Shown here piece by piece: positions 9,196-16,816 of a stretch of 64,000 nt of DNA. Position 1 is the stretch's first letter. The number at the start of each line of letters is the position of its first letter. The translations under genes and the position numbers were made by a program. The DNA is from an uncultured Acidimicrobiaceae bacterium (lineage in GTDB: Bacteria > Actinomycetota > Acidimicrobiia > Acidimicrobiales > RAAP-2), in assembly GCA_937975915.1 (NCBI GenBank), contig CALJTY010000030.1, positions 1-64,000 on the forward strand, given 5' to 3'. The notes beneath the pieces are model-generated. The model saw only the letters and a list, made by a program, of their open reading frames with translations. It had not been told where the DNA came from and did not search any database.

Positions 9196-9804
9196 TTACG
9201 ACATTTTTATGACGATCATTTCAAACATTTTAGCGAACGTCATTGTTTGGTCATCTTGATAAATCACTTCAAATAGCGGCCAAGAATAACTAAATGATTC
9301 ATAAACCATTGCAAGTTGAGTTGACGACAGCCCATTGCTTATTTTGTCACCGCGCTTCAATTCATCGAAGGTGTTCACTAATTTTGAAATGTGGTTCGAA
9401 TGAATTTCCCGGCAAGAATTGGCAAATTTTGAGGAAGTCACAATTCTTGACGTAATTTTCAAACGTAACCTTCTATTTTGCATTCGTGATTCGTACATCT
9501 GACTTTCTAAATGATCAATTGAGACGCTATAAATAGTTGGGGAATCTTCAGCTGTAGGTACTTGGAAGTATCCAATCAACGTTTCTTGTGAAATCACACA
9601 CAAGATTTCATACATTTTCAGGTAAGCAGCATCGATCAAACCTTCACGCGATCTGAAATAACTATAAATAACACTCGAACTCACTCCCGTATTTGCGTAA
9701 ATGTCAGCAATGCGAAATTCGTGTTCCTGTTTTATTTTGAGCAAGTCAATTGCTTCAGCAAGAACAATTTCCCTTGTTTCATTTGATCGGGTCTGCTTGG
9801 TCAT
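9196..9804 (-). CDS. TetR family regulator, second of two tandem paralogues
   Basis: A 202-residue TetR-type protein with its helix-turn-helix in residues 10-60 (EFRIADIYANTGVSSSVIYS, then YFRSREGLIDAAYLKMYEIL). It is a diverged copy of the regulator at 8372-8974: the DNA-binding half is well conserved and the ligand half much less, as expected if the copies now sense different signals or one is drifting. The gene is AT-rich compared with its neighbours. It has no Shine-Dalgarno sequence, and TATCTT ends 7 nt before the ATG. It is divergent to the membrane protein at 9914. A 13-G tract lies between the two starts. The effector is unknown. Confidence 0.85.
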   Translation of the reverse strand: MTKQTRSNETREIVLAEAIDLLKIKQEHEFRIADIYANTGVSSSVIYSYFRSREGLIDAAYLKMYEILCVISQETLIGYFQVPTAEDSPTIYSVSIDHLESQMYESRMQNRRLRLKITSRIVTSSKFANSCREIHSNHISKLVNTFDELKRGDKISNGLSSTQLAMVYESFSYSWPLFEVIYQDDQTMTFAKMFEMIVIKMS

Positions 9805-9811
9805 CAGTCGA

Positions 9812-9817
9812 AAGATA
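9812..9817 (-). promoter_or_regulatory. -10 element of a leaderless promoter for the second TetR gene
   Basis: TATCTT on the minus strand ends 7 nt before the ATG at 9804. The flanking sequence (plus strand AACACCC, then TTGTGAC) is also present upstream of the first TetR gene, so it may be a shared operator. Confidence 0.5.
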
Positions 9818-9862
9818 ACACCCAGTTGTGACCTTTGTGCTTATTTGATTAAGAGAAAAATC

Positions 9863-9875
9863 GGGGGGGGGGGGG
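9863..9875. repeat. Poly-G tract, 13 G
   Basis: Thirteen consecutive G on the plus strand between divergent genes. They sit at about -39 to -51 from the predicted start of the membrane-protein gene and -59 to -71 from that of the second TetR gene. This is the duplicated counterpart of the tract at 9049-9060. Confidence 0.9.
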
Positions 9876-9901
9876 TAATTCCTTTGCAACAAGCTGGAAT
9901 A

Positions 9902-9907
9902 TAGATT
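9902..9907 (+). promoter_or_regulatory. -10 element of a leaderless promoter for the small membrane protein
   Basis: TAGATT ends 6 nt before the GTG at 9914. The poly-G tract ends 26 bp upstream of it, next to the expected -35 region. Confidence 0.5.
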
Positions 9908-9913
9908 GGGTGG

Positions 9914-10360
9914 GTGAGCAATCTACTTATTCGTATAAATCCACGAGGAAGGGTCACCCGGCCCGTGGCCCTTTGGGCCATGGTGATGGCAATTTGCCTC
10001 TTCTGCTTTGAAGCAAACATAGGTAATAGAGCCATATTCCTCGATACCGCCTTACTCGTAACGGTGCTGCTTGGTTTCTATTTGGGATGGATGCGAAGGA
10101 GCGGGACCGTGTTCTTTGCTCCAATTGCTAGCTGGTTCTTTGCGTGGCCCCCTTTATGGCTCGCCACAATGATTCATGAAGGATTCATAAAGGGTCTGAT
10201 TAAAGGACTCTTCCTCATCACCTTTGGCTGGATCATCATTGGTGGGGCGCAGTTCATTGTGCTGCTCGTTGCATCAACAACTGTGCGTCTTATTCGTGGA
10301 AAGCGTAACTACACCGAGTCAGAGGTAGTTATTTTTCCACCGAATAGTTTTGAAAACTAA
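9914..10360 (+). CDS. Small integral membrane protein, unknown function
   Basis: A 148-residue protein that I do not recognise. After a basic N-terminus (MSNLLIRINPRGRVTRP) it has about four hydrophobic segments near residues 18-33, 42-58, 65-85 and 96-125, and a polar C-terminus (LIRGKRNYTESEV). Starting at the GTG at 9914 keeps the same first seven residues as the vestigial copy at 9098. It is transcribed away from a TetR gene across a poly-G promoter, so that TetR protein is its likely regulator. It may act in export or the envelope, but nothing in the sequence specifies a substrate. Confidence 0.65.
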   Translation: MSNLLIRINPRGRVTRPVALWAMVMAICLFCFEANIGNRAIFLDTALLVTVLLGFYLGWMRRSGTVFFAPIASWFFAWPPLWLATMIHEGFIKGLIKGLFLITFGWIIIGGAQFIVLLVASTTVRLIRGKRNYTESEVVIFPPNSFEN

Positions 10361-10392
10361 TTTTTAAATTCATAAAGTAAAATTCTTTTTTC

Positions 10393-10414
10393 AATTGTGG
10401 CCTTAGTCACAATT
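10393..10414. promoter_or_regulatory. Inverted repeat AATTGTG-N8-CACAATT
   Basis: A 7-bp dyad in the AT-rich gap before the secreted repeat protein. It contains GTCACAA, also found upstream of both TetR genes on the minus strand, so it could be an operator of one of them. It could also be a weak terminator of the membrane-protein gene. Confidence 0.3.
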
Positions 10415-10503
10415 ACTTCAATTCACAGTCAAATCACAGACCCTGAAGATTAATTACCCAACATCAATGGGAGGCTACGACTAGTCAATGAAAGGCAGTC
10501 GTC

Positions 10504-13500
10504 ATGAAGCAACGGTTCGTAAAAGAGTTGGGCCAAAAAATCATCGCACTGATTGCTATTTTCAGTGTTTCCATTCTCGGTTTAGCTAGCACCGCTGGTG
10601 CCACAGACACTTTTACCGGTGTATCGATCACCGGAGTGGGAAGTGTTGGCTCAACGCTCACGAGCGCCTTGGCTGGAGCTGGAGCTCCAACGTATGCGTG
10701 GTTTGACTGCACTTCGCCAGTCAGCGCTGGAACTGACGTCAGCACGTCTGGTTGTGCTACAGCGATTACTGCAGCCACAAGCGCCACGTACGTAGTTGCT
10801 TCGAGTGACTATGGCTACTACGTAACGGTACGTGTAACTGGTGTTAGCACCGGTGGCCCATACTACGCAGCATCAATTGGTGTGGGTGTGCAACTTGCAC
10901 CAACTATCACTAATGCATCTTTCCCCGTCGTGAATGCATCTGCATCGCAAGGACTAACTGGATCGCTACTGGCGACCTTTGATGCTGGCACTACTGCATA
11001 CGCATCGAGCGCAGCTGCTTCGTTCACACAAAATGGAGCATCTCTTAGTTACCAGTGGTATCGCTGCAGCGCTACGAACGCTGGTTCACTGAGCCTTACT
11101 TCTGGTTGCACGTCCATTTCAGGGGCCACGTCAAGTAGTTACATCCTCTCTGGTAGTGACGCCACATACTTTGTTATGTACTCAGTAACTGCAACTGGAA
11201 CTGTTGGATCACCGCAGGTTCAGTATTCAGGAACTGCTGCAAGTTCTGTGAGTGCGTCTGCTCCCGTGAATACTGGCGTCCCGGTACTTTCTGGTCAAAC
11301 TTCTTACAACATTGCAACAAGTGCTGGAACGTGGACTGGTGTCCCGAGTTCATTTACCTATAGCTATTCGTGGTTTAGGTGCGCAGCCTCACAGACTTCA
11401 GGAGTTGTTGTGCTGACTAACTGCACCGTTATTTCAGGCGCAACAGCGTCATCGTATTCATTCGTCGCTGGCGACCTCAATAAATATCTGATCTCAGGAG
11501 TTTCGGCCTCAAACGGGGTATTTACAACTCCAGTTGTTTACTACAGCGCAAGCAGCTCTCAAATAACTGGTGGGCTACCTGTCGTTGTTACATATCCAAC
11601 TATTTCACCTGCGGGAAGCGTTGGCTCTGGTCAAACAGTAAGCGTCTCAACTGGAACATGGGCTGGGTTCCCACTCCCTACGAGCTATACCTACGCGTGG
11701 TACTCCTGCACTAACAATGGTGGATCAGTTGCAGCACAGGGCTCTTCATCGGTAACACTTCCAGCGTCACTTGGCGTTGGCTTTGACGTTTGCACCACAC
11801 TTTCAAACGCCACTGCAACTCTGGCTATTACGACCCAGACATTCATTGTCGCTGAAGTAATTGCGAATAATGGAAACGGTGCTTACTACTCATACTCAGC
11901 AGTTACCCCAGTTACCATCGCGGCGGTTCCTTCACGCAGTGGGGCAGTGATTGTTTCTTCTGCTGGTGGCGTGTTCAGCGTCACTACTACTGGATGGTCG
12001 GGTCAACCCACTCCCGGAATTTCATACCAGTGGTATCGCTGCACAGCAGCGTCTGATGCAACGTACGTTCTCACGGTGCTTTCTTCGCTTAACAGCACCT
12101 GTGTTGCTATCTCAGGTGCCACGTCACAGACCTACAGTGCAGTCTTGGCTGACGTAACAGCAGGCAAGCTGCTCGTGGCTGAAACTGGAGCCAACAGCGC
12201 TGGTGGGCTTGTTGCGTACTCTGCAACATCAGCCCTCGCAGCAACGATTGCTTCATTAACTGGTGCTGGCGTTTCAATTACGGGGTCGCCACTCGCTGGC
12301 TCAACCCTCAGCGCAGTTAATGGTGGATGGACTGCACTGCCAGCTCCTACGTACACGTACCAGTGGTATGACTGCACTTCACACGTGGCAACGGCCGCTT
12401 CACTACCAGCAGGTTGTACTCCAATCTCTGGAGCAACGGCTTCGACCTACGTGCCAACAGTTACTGAAGTGGGGCTAAACAGCTCCGCAGATTACGTAGT
12501 GGTATCAGTCACCGCTACAAACTCTGCAGGTGTTGCAGTCCAGTTCTCTGGTGCTACTGAGGTGCTCACATCATCTCGACCAGTTGCGGCGTCTGCGCCA
12601 AGTGTGCCTGCCAGTGCCACCACGATCGCTTCAATTACGGCGACTCCAGGAAACTGGCTGGGGGCACCAGTGCCAACGCTTAGCTACCAGTGGTTCTACT
12701 GCACTTCGAGTGCCGCGAGTGCTGGCACCACGGTGCCAGCAACGTGCACCTCAATTTCTGGTGCCACCAGCATTAGCTACTTGTCTTCGGGTTCGTATGC
12801 GGGGGACTACTTCGTTATTGGAGTTACTGGATCAAATGGTGTTACTTCTGGCGGAGCGACCACCAATGTGACGGTGTACTCAGCTTCCACTCTGACACCG
12901 CTGGTATCAACTCTTTCCATCACGGGACTTGTCATTAGTGGTTCATCAATAGTTGGTGGGACCCTTAGTGCGTCGTCAAGTGTTTCAGGAGTTAGTTCGT
13001 ACTCGACTACTTTTCAGTGGTACAACTGCATCTACGCTGTCAGCGCTGGGACATCAGTTCCGTTTGGTTGCTACGTGATTGCGGGAGCCACTGGGTCTTC
13101 CTATTCACCAACTGCTGGCATTGTTGGCTACTACGTCACAGTGCTCCAGTCAGTTACCAGTTCTACAACGAGCGCAACTGCAGTAGCTAACTCCACGCAG
13201 CTAGTTGCCACCAACATTCCCGGTGCATCTGCATACATCTATGCCACTTCGGGTATTGGTTCTGCAACGGTTACTTGGTACGCGCCAACCACGGGTGCTG
13301 CGGTTACTAATTATGCAGTGTCATCTGTTCCTGCGGGGTTCAGCTGCACTTCAGTGACGACATCGTGTGTCGTTAGAGGACTAAGCGCTGGTATTTCTTA
13401 TACCTTTAGCGTGATTGCTTCTAACTCCTATGGCTCAGGTGTTGCTTCAAGTGCTTCATACCTAGTGGTTCCAACTTCAGCTATTCCAGCTGCACCTGCA

Positions 13501-14301
13501 TCTATTAGTGCCGTCGCACAGCCTGGCAGCGCGACGCTCACTTGGGAGCCAGCAGTTGCCAACGGTGCACTAGTGACGCTTTACACGGTTACTTCATCAC
13601 CAGCTGGGGGATCATGCACGTCAGCGGTTACTTCGTGCACAGTTTCTTCACTGGTCAATGGAACTGCCTACACCTTTAGCGTCACTGCAACGAACGCAGT
13701 GGGCACCAGTGCAAGTTCAGTTACTTCCAATGCGGTCACTCCGAGACTTCCTGTTTCAAACGCCCCAACGGGAGTTGTTGCGGTTGTTGGAAATCGCACA
13801 CTGAGCGTTTCGTGGAATGCAGCAATCAGTGCGGGCGGTCCTGTGACTTCATACCGAGTTAGCGTTACGAACGTTGTTGGTGCGGGCACAGTGTCGTCAT
13901 CATGTGCCATGACCGCCACTCTCAGCTGCATGGCTATTGGCCTTACAAACGGGACACCGTACACGGTCAGCGTGATTGCCATTAACTCAACGGGAGATTC
14001 GCTCTCCTCGTTGGCAGTCTCTGGCACTCCAGCAACAGTTCCGAGTGCTCCAAGGATCGCCAGGATTACTGCAACCAGTGGTGGATTCAACTTGATAATT
14101 ACTGCACCTGTTTCAAGTGGTGGAGCAGCAATTACTAAGTATCAGTACTCACTCAACAGTGGTCGCACGTGGTCTTCGCTATCTGTTACCAGCAAAGTTG
14201 TTGGCCTGAATCATCGATTGACCTACACCGTGTGTGTTCGTGCGCTGAACGCTATTGGATTTAGCGCGAAGTCTGCACTTGCGAGAGTTGTTACTAAATA
14301 A
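10504..14301 (+). CDS. Secreted protein with eight Ig-like 'WYxC' repeats and four Fn3 domains
   Basis: A 1,265-residue protein with a Sec signal peptide (basic MKQRFVKELGQK, hydrophobic core, cleavage near STAGA). Residues of about 35-900 hold eight copies of a module with 'Y.W[YF].C......C..I.GAT...Y', each with a cysteine pair that probably closes a disulphide. In the fourth copy the second cysteine is displaced by a longer loop. About 900-1265 holds four Fn3-like domains, the last with a 'S.NSG.TW' variation. There is no LPXTG motif, no C-terminal membrane segment and no TCVKG tail, so it may be released or held non-covalently. A ribosome site (AAAGG) precedes the ATG by about 9 nt. Probable role: surface or extracellular binding protein; ligand unknown. 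Confidence 0.8.
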   Translation: MKQRFVKELGQKIIALIAIFSVSILGLASTAGATDTFTGVSITGVGSVGSTLTSALAGAGAPTYAWFDCTSPVSAGTDVSTSGCATAITAATSATYVVASSDYGYYVTVRVTGVSTGGPYYAASIGVGVQLAPTITNASFPVVNASASQGLTGSLLATFDAGTTAYASSAAASFTQNGASLSYQWYRCSATNAGSLSLTSGCTSISGATSSSYILSGSDATYFVMYSVTATGTVGSPQVQYSGTAASSVSASAPVNTGVPVLSGQTSYNIATSAGTWTGVPSSFTYSYSWFRCAASQTSGVVVLTNCTVISGATASSYSFVAGDLNKYLISGVSASNGVFTTPVVYYSASSSQITGGLPVVVTYPTISPAGSVGSGQTVSVSTGTWAGFPLPTSYTYAWYSCTNNGGSVAAQGSSSVTLPASLGVGFDVCTTLSNATATLAITTQTFIVAEVIANNGNGAYYSYSAVTPVTIAAVPSRSGAVIVSSAGGVFSVTTTGWSGQPTPGISYQWYRCTAASDATYVLTVLSSLNSTCVAISGATSQTYSAVLADVTAGKLLVAETGANSAGGLVAYSATSALAATIASLTGAGVSITGSPLAGSTLSAVNGGWTALPAPTYTYQWYDCTSHVATAASLPAGCTPISGATASTYVPTVTEVGLNSSADYVVVSVTATNSAGVAVQFSGATEVLTSSRPVAASAPSVPASATTIASITATPGNWLGAPVPTLSYQWFYCTSSAASAGTTVPATCTSISGATSISYLSSGSYAGDYFVIGVTGSNGVTSGGATTNVTVYSASTLTPLVSTLSITGLVISGSSIVGGTLSASSSVSGVSSYSTTFQWYNCIYAVSAGTSVPFGCYVIAGATGSSYSPTAGIVGYYVTVLQSVTSSTTSATAVANSTQLVATNIPGASAYIYATSGIGSATVTWYAPTTGAAVTNYAVSSVPAGFSCTSVTTSCVVRGLSAGISYTFSVIASNSYGSGVASSASYLVVPTSAIPAAPASISAVAQPGSATLTWEPAVANGALVTLYTVTSSPAGGSCTSAVTSCTVSSLVNGTAYTFSVTATNAVGTSASSVTSNAVTPRLPVSNAPTGVVAVVGNRTLSVSWNAAISAGGPVTSYRVSVTNVVGAGTVSSSCAMTATLSCMAIGLTNGTPYTVSVIAINSTGDSLSSLAVSGTPATVPSAPRIARITATSGGFNLIITAPVSSGGAAITKYQYSLNSGRTWSSLSVTSKVVGLNHRLTYTVCVRALNAIGFSAKSALARVVTK

Positions 14302-14313
14302 GTAGTTCGGAGT

Positions 14314-14344
14314 TAATGCCCGGTGCGAAGTGCACCGGGCATTA
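14314..14344. terminator. Bidirectional intrinsic terminator
   Basis: A perfect 13-bp stem (left arm TAATGCCCGGTGC) with loop GAAGT, between the convergent genes ending at 14301 and 14346. It is followed by TTAATTATTT on the plus strand and is less T-rich on the other side. Confidence 0.85.
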
Positions 14345-14345
14345 A

Positions 14346-14780
14346 TTATTTCTCGACAATGGCTTTTAGATTCTTCAAATTCTTTTTCCAAATGAGTCGA
14401 AGAATTGGTGAAGCAAAAAGCGAACCAATGGACCCGAGCATCCACCATGGAAAGGTGAGCGACTCTTTCCAGGTGATGGTTGATCCTTCACTTTGAAGAG
14501 CTATCTGAAAGGTCCCCGTCCCCTTGACGAGACCAATGTGCTCAACTCCCATAGTTCGTGCTTCTTCCCACTGGGTAATGGTCATTACGTCGGTGGTTTT
14601 AAAGGGACCAACCTTGGTGAGGCAATTGAACTTTGTTCCTATGCCTTCAGTAGTGGAGGAGAGGAAAGTAATCGAGGCGGCGTCATGCATCCAGTTGACG
14701 TGTCTATCTATGTGGCGCAGCTCTTCCCAGAGGATTTCTGGTGGAACGTTGATGTAAGTAGAGATCTGAATAGTTGCCAT
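14346..14780 (-). CDS. SRPBCC (START-like) small-molecule-binding protein
   Basis: A 144-residue protein of the polyketide-cyclase/START-like superfamily. It begins with the usual beta strand and helix (ATIQISTYINVPPEILWEEL), then D-R-H-V-N-W, a glycine turn (GIGTKFNC), the strand FKTTDVMTITQWEEAR, and ends in a long amphipathic helix (FASPILRLIWKKNLKNLKAI). These proteins bind hydrophobic ligands in a central cavity, and the fold does not predict the ligand or enzyme activity. It lies alone, convergent with the repeat protein and divergent from the beta-propeller gene at 14825. Confidence 0.75.
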   Translation of the reverse strand: MATIQISTYINVPPEILWEELRHIDRHVNWMHDAASITFLSSTTEGIGTKFNCLTKVGPFKTTDVMTITQWEEARTMGVEHIGLVKGTGTFQIALQSEGSTITWKESLTFPWWMLGSIGSLFASPILRLIWKKNLKNLKAIVEK

Positions 14781-14812
14781 AGAGGTCAGGTTACGAGGAC
14801 ATCTTTGGACCT

Positions 14813-14818
14813 TATACT
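14813..14818 (+). promoter_or_regulatory. Leaderless promoter of the beta-propeller gene
   Basis: TATACT ends 6 nt before the ATG at 14825. A possible -35 (TTACGA, 14791-14796) lies 16 nt upstream. Confidence 0.6.
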
Positions 14819-14824
14819 CATCTG

Positions 14825-16630
14825 ATGAAAAAAATTAATCGCCTAGTCGTCGCCCTAAGTCTTTTCCTTGGTTATTTGACAGTTTTTACAGCAGGAAGTG
14901 CCGACGCTACGTTGACTTTTCGCACGCCTGTTGCACTTTCTGGGGCACAAGGTAATTTCCAAGATGTCATTGGACCAGACGGAAACCTCTACATCGCCGA
15001 TTACTCAGGCTATGTGTTCGTTAACAGCGGAGTGGATGGTTCGCCAATCACTTCATTCCGTGCTTCTAATCAACCGATTCTGGGTCTCGCGATTGACGCC
15101 AGCGGCAATATCTGGGTTTCTAGCTACAACAGTTATCAGAATACAAGTATTTCTGAGTTCACTTCAGGAGGAGCTTTTCTACAATCCATTGCGCTCCAGG
15201 ACACTAGTGGTGGTTACCCAGCTGGTTCTGCAGGTCTTGCACTAAGCCCTGCAGGGAACAAAATTTATGAGTTGTTCGACAACGGAAATGTTTTCTCAGC
15301 GTCCACTACCGGCACGGTTAGTAGCACTCCACTTTTTCATGCGAATCTAGGTTCGGGCGGATCGAATGCAACCTCTGGAATAGCAGTTGATTCAAGTGGA
15401 AACATTTGGGTGACATCTTTAGACCGAACCAACCAACTCTGGCAATACTCGAGCACAGGAGCACTCCTCCATACTTTTACCCTGGCGACACTCCCTGAAG
15501 CTATCGCGGTTGACCAATCTGGCAATGTTTGGGTTGCCAGTATCAATGGTGGGCGAGCCATGTACATTTCGGAACTGACTCCTGGATCGTCTACGTTCGT
15601 TACGGCTGGCCAAGCGACGAATACCGGTTGCCCCGCTGGGCTGACAGTGGGTTTGAGTGGAAATCTTTGGATTTCTGATGTCTGTGGTCTAAAGATCCAA
15701 AAAGTCATAGTGACTGCTGGACCGCCTACATTTGCTGTGAATTACAGTTCTGGTTACTACTGTTTCAGCAACTGCTCAGGCAACTCTGGAACACCTCCCG
15801 CAACTCAGTCTGCTGTAGCAACAGGCTCAACTTTTGTCCTACCGGCAAACCCTCTGACCTACGCCGGACACACATTCGTTGGATGGAATGATGGCACCAC
15901 CACCTACCAGCCTGGCGCCACGTACACAATGGGGGGATCAGGGAACGTGACCTTGAGTGCACAGTGGGTTGTTGGGACCACTGACACAATTACTTTTGAC
16001 AGTCAAGGCGGAACTGCTGTTTCACCAGTAAGTGGCAACGACGGCTCTACAATCTCACTTCCATCCACTTCTCAAACTGGCTACACGTTTAATGGCTGGT
16101 TCGTATCACCGACAAATGGGAGTGCCTTAAGTTCGCCCTACACGTTGACTGGATCGGTGACGCTTTACGCGCATTGGACTCCCATCAGCACACCAATCGT
16201 CTATTCCAAACCATCTGCGCCAGCAAATGTGACAGCAAGTATCACCAACGGAACGGCAATTGTTTCCTTTAGTCCTGGAAGTTCTGGCAATCTCGCTACG
16301 TACAACCAGATTGACATGTTTATAAATGGTCAGCTTTTTGGCAATGTCTGCAATGTGACGGGAGCTAGTTTTTGTCCAATTTCTAATCTCGGTCCAGATG
16401 TTTCTTTCAGTTTCACGGTGACAGCCATTAACTCCAAGGGGAGCGCTGCGTCAGCTCTTTCAAACTCTGTGAGCTACGCCTCACCAAGCTTTGCTATGCC
16501 AACAACCACGACAACAACCACAACTGTGCCGCCAGCAAAGAAAACGATTACTTGCGTCAAGGGTGCAAGCAGCAAAAAGGTGACTGCACTTAACCCATTG
16601 TGTCCAGCGGGTTACACACTCAAGAAATAG
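14825..16630 (+). CDS. Secreted beta-propeller protein with two InlB-type repeats, Fn3 and a conserved C-terminal tail
   Basis: A 601-residue protein. Signal peptide 1-28 (MKKINRLVVALSLFLGYLTV, ending GSADA). Residues of about 30-300 are an NHL/SMP-30-like propeller, with repeated 'G.IWV.S' and 'DSSGNIWVTS' strands. Two Listeria-Bacteroides (InlB B) repeats follow, each ending 'GHTFVGWNDG...' or 'GYTFNGWFVSP...' and 'L.A.W'. Next come one Fn3-like domain, a run of eight threonines, and a lysine-rich tail with two cysteines (KKTITCVKGASSKKVTALNP, then CPAGY). The tail has no LPXTG but is shared with the next secreted protein and may act in surface retention or sorting. It begins with a predicted leaderless start. 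Confidence 0.8.
   Translation: MKKINRLVVALSLFLGYLTVFTAGSADATLTFRTPVALSGAQGNFQDVIGPDGNLYIADYSGYVFVNSGVDGSPITSFRASNQPILGLAIDASGNIWVSSYNSYQNTSISEFTSGGAFLQSIALQDTSGGYPAGSAGLALSPAGNKIYELFDNGNVFSASTTGTVSSTPLFHANLGSGGSNATSGIAVDSSGNIWVTSLDRTNQLWQYSSTGALLHTFTLATLPEAIAVDQSGNVWVASINGGRAMYISELTPGSSTFVTAGQATNTGCPAGLTVGLSGNLWISDVCGLKIQKVIVTAGPPTFAVNYSSGYYCFSNCSGNSGTPPATQSAVATGSTFVLPANPLTYAGHTFVGWNDGTTTYQPGATYTMGGSGNVTLSAQWVVGTTDTITFDSQGGTAVSPVSGNDGSTISLPSTSQTGYTFNGWFVSPTNGSALSSPYTLTGSVTLYAHWTPISTPIVYSKPSAPANVTASITNGTAIVSFSPGSSGNLATYNQIDMFINGQLFGNVCNVTGASFCPISNLGPDVSFSFTVTAINSKGSAASALSNSVSYASPSFAMPTTTTTTTTVPPAKKTITCVKGASSKKVTALNPLCPAGYTLKK
16304..16587 (+). repeat. 284-bp perfect direct repeat, copy 1
   Basis: Identical base for base to 17885-18168 (offset 1,581). 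It covers the second half of the Fn3 domain, the threonine run and most of the C-terminal tail of two neighbouring secreted proteins. Sequences on either side differ, which points to recent gene conversion or duplication. Confidence 0.95.
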
Positions 16631-16816
16631 TCGAGTGCCGGTCAGCTCGCATGAGATGACCCGTATTTAGCTACGGTGCCCAGAAGAATGAATACTTTGC
16701 TTGGTGGCGCTTAGCCTTTAGTTTGCTGGACAGTTCTTTAGTAATTGCAATGACACTGCAGTTCCCCTATAGTAAAAAATGTTAAATTTAACTAAATGTT
16801 AATTATAAAGGATTCT

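Noticed and set aside
16631..16816. CCGTA-TTTAGC-TACGG hairpin after the beta-propeller gene as terminator
   Set aside because: A 5-bp stem without a following T run; the remaining 186-bp gap shows only an AT-rich promoter-like stretch before 16817.
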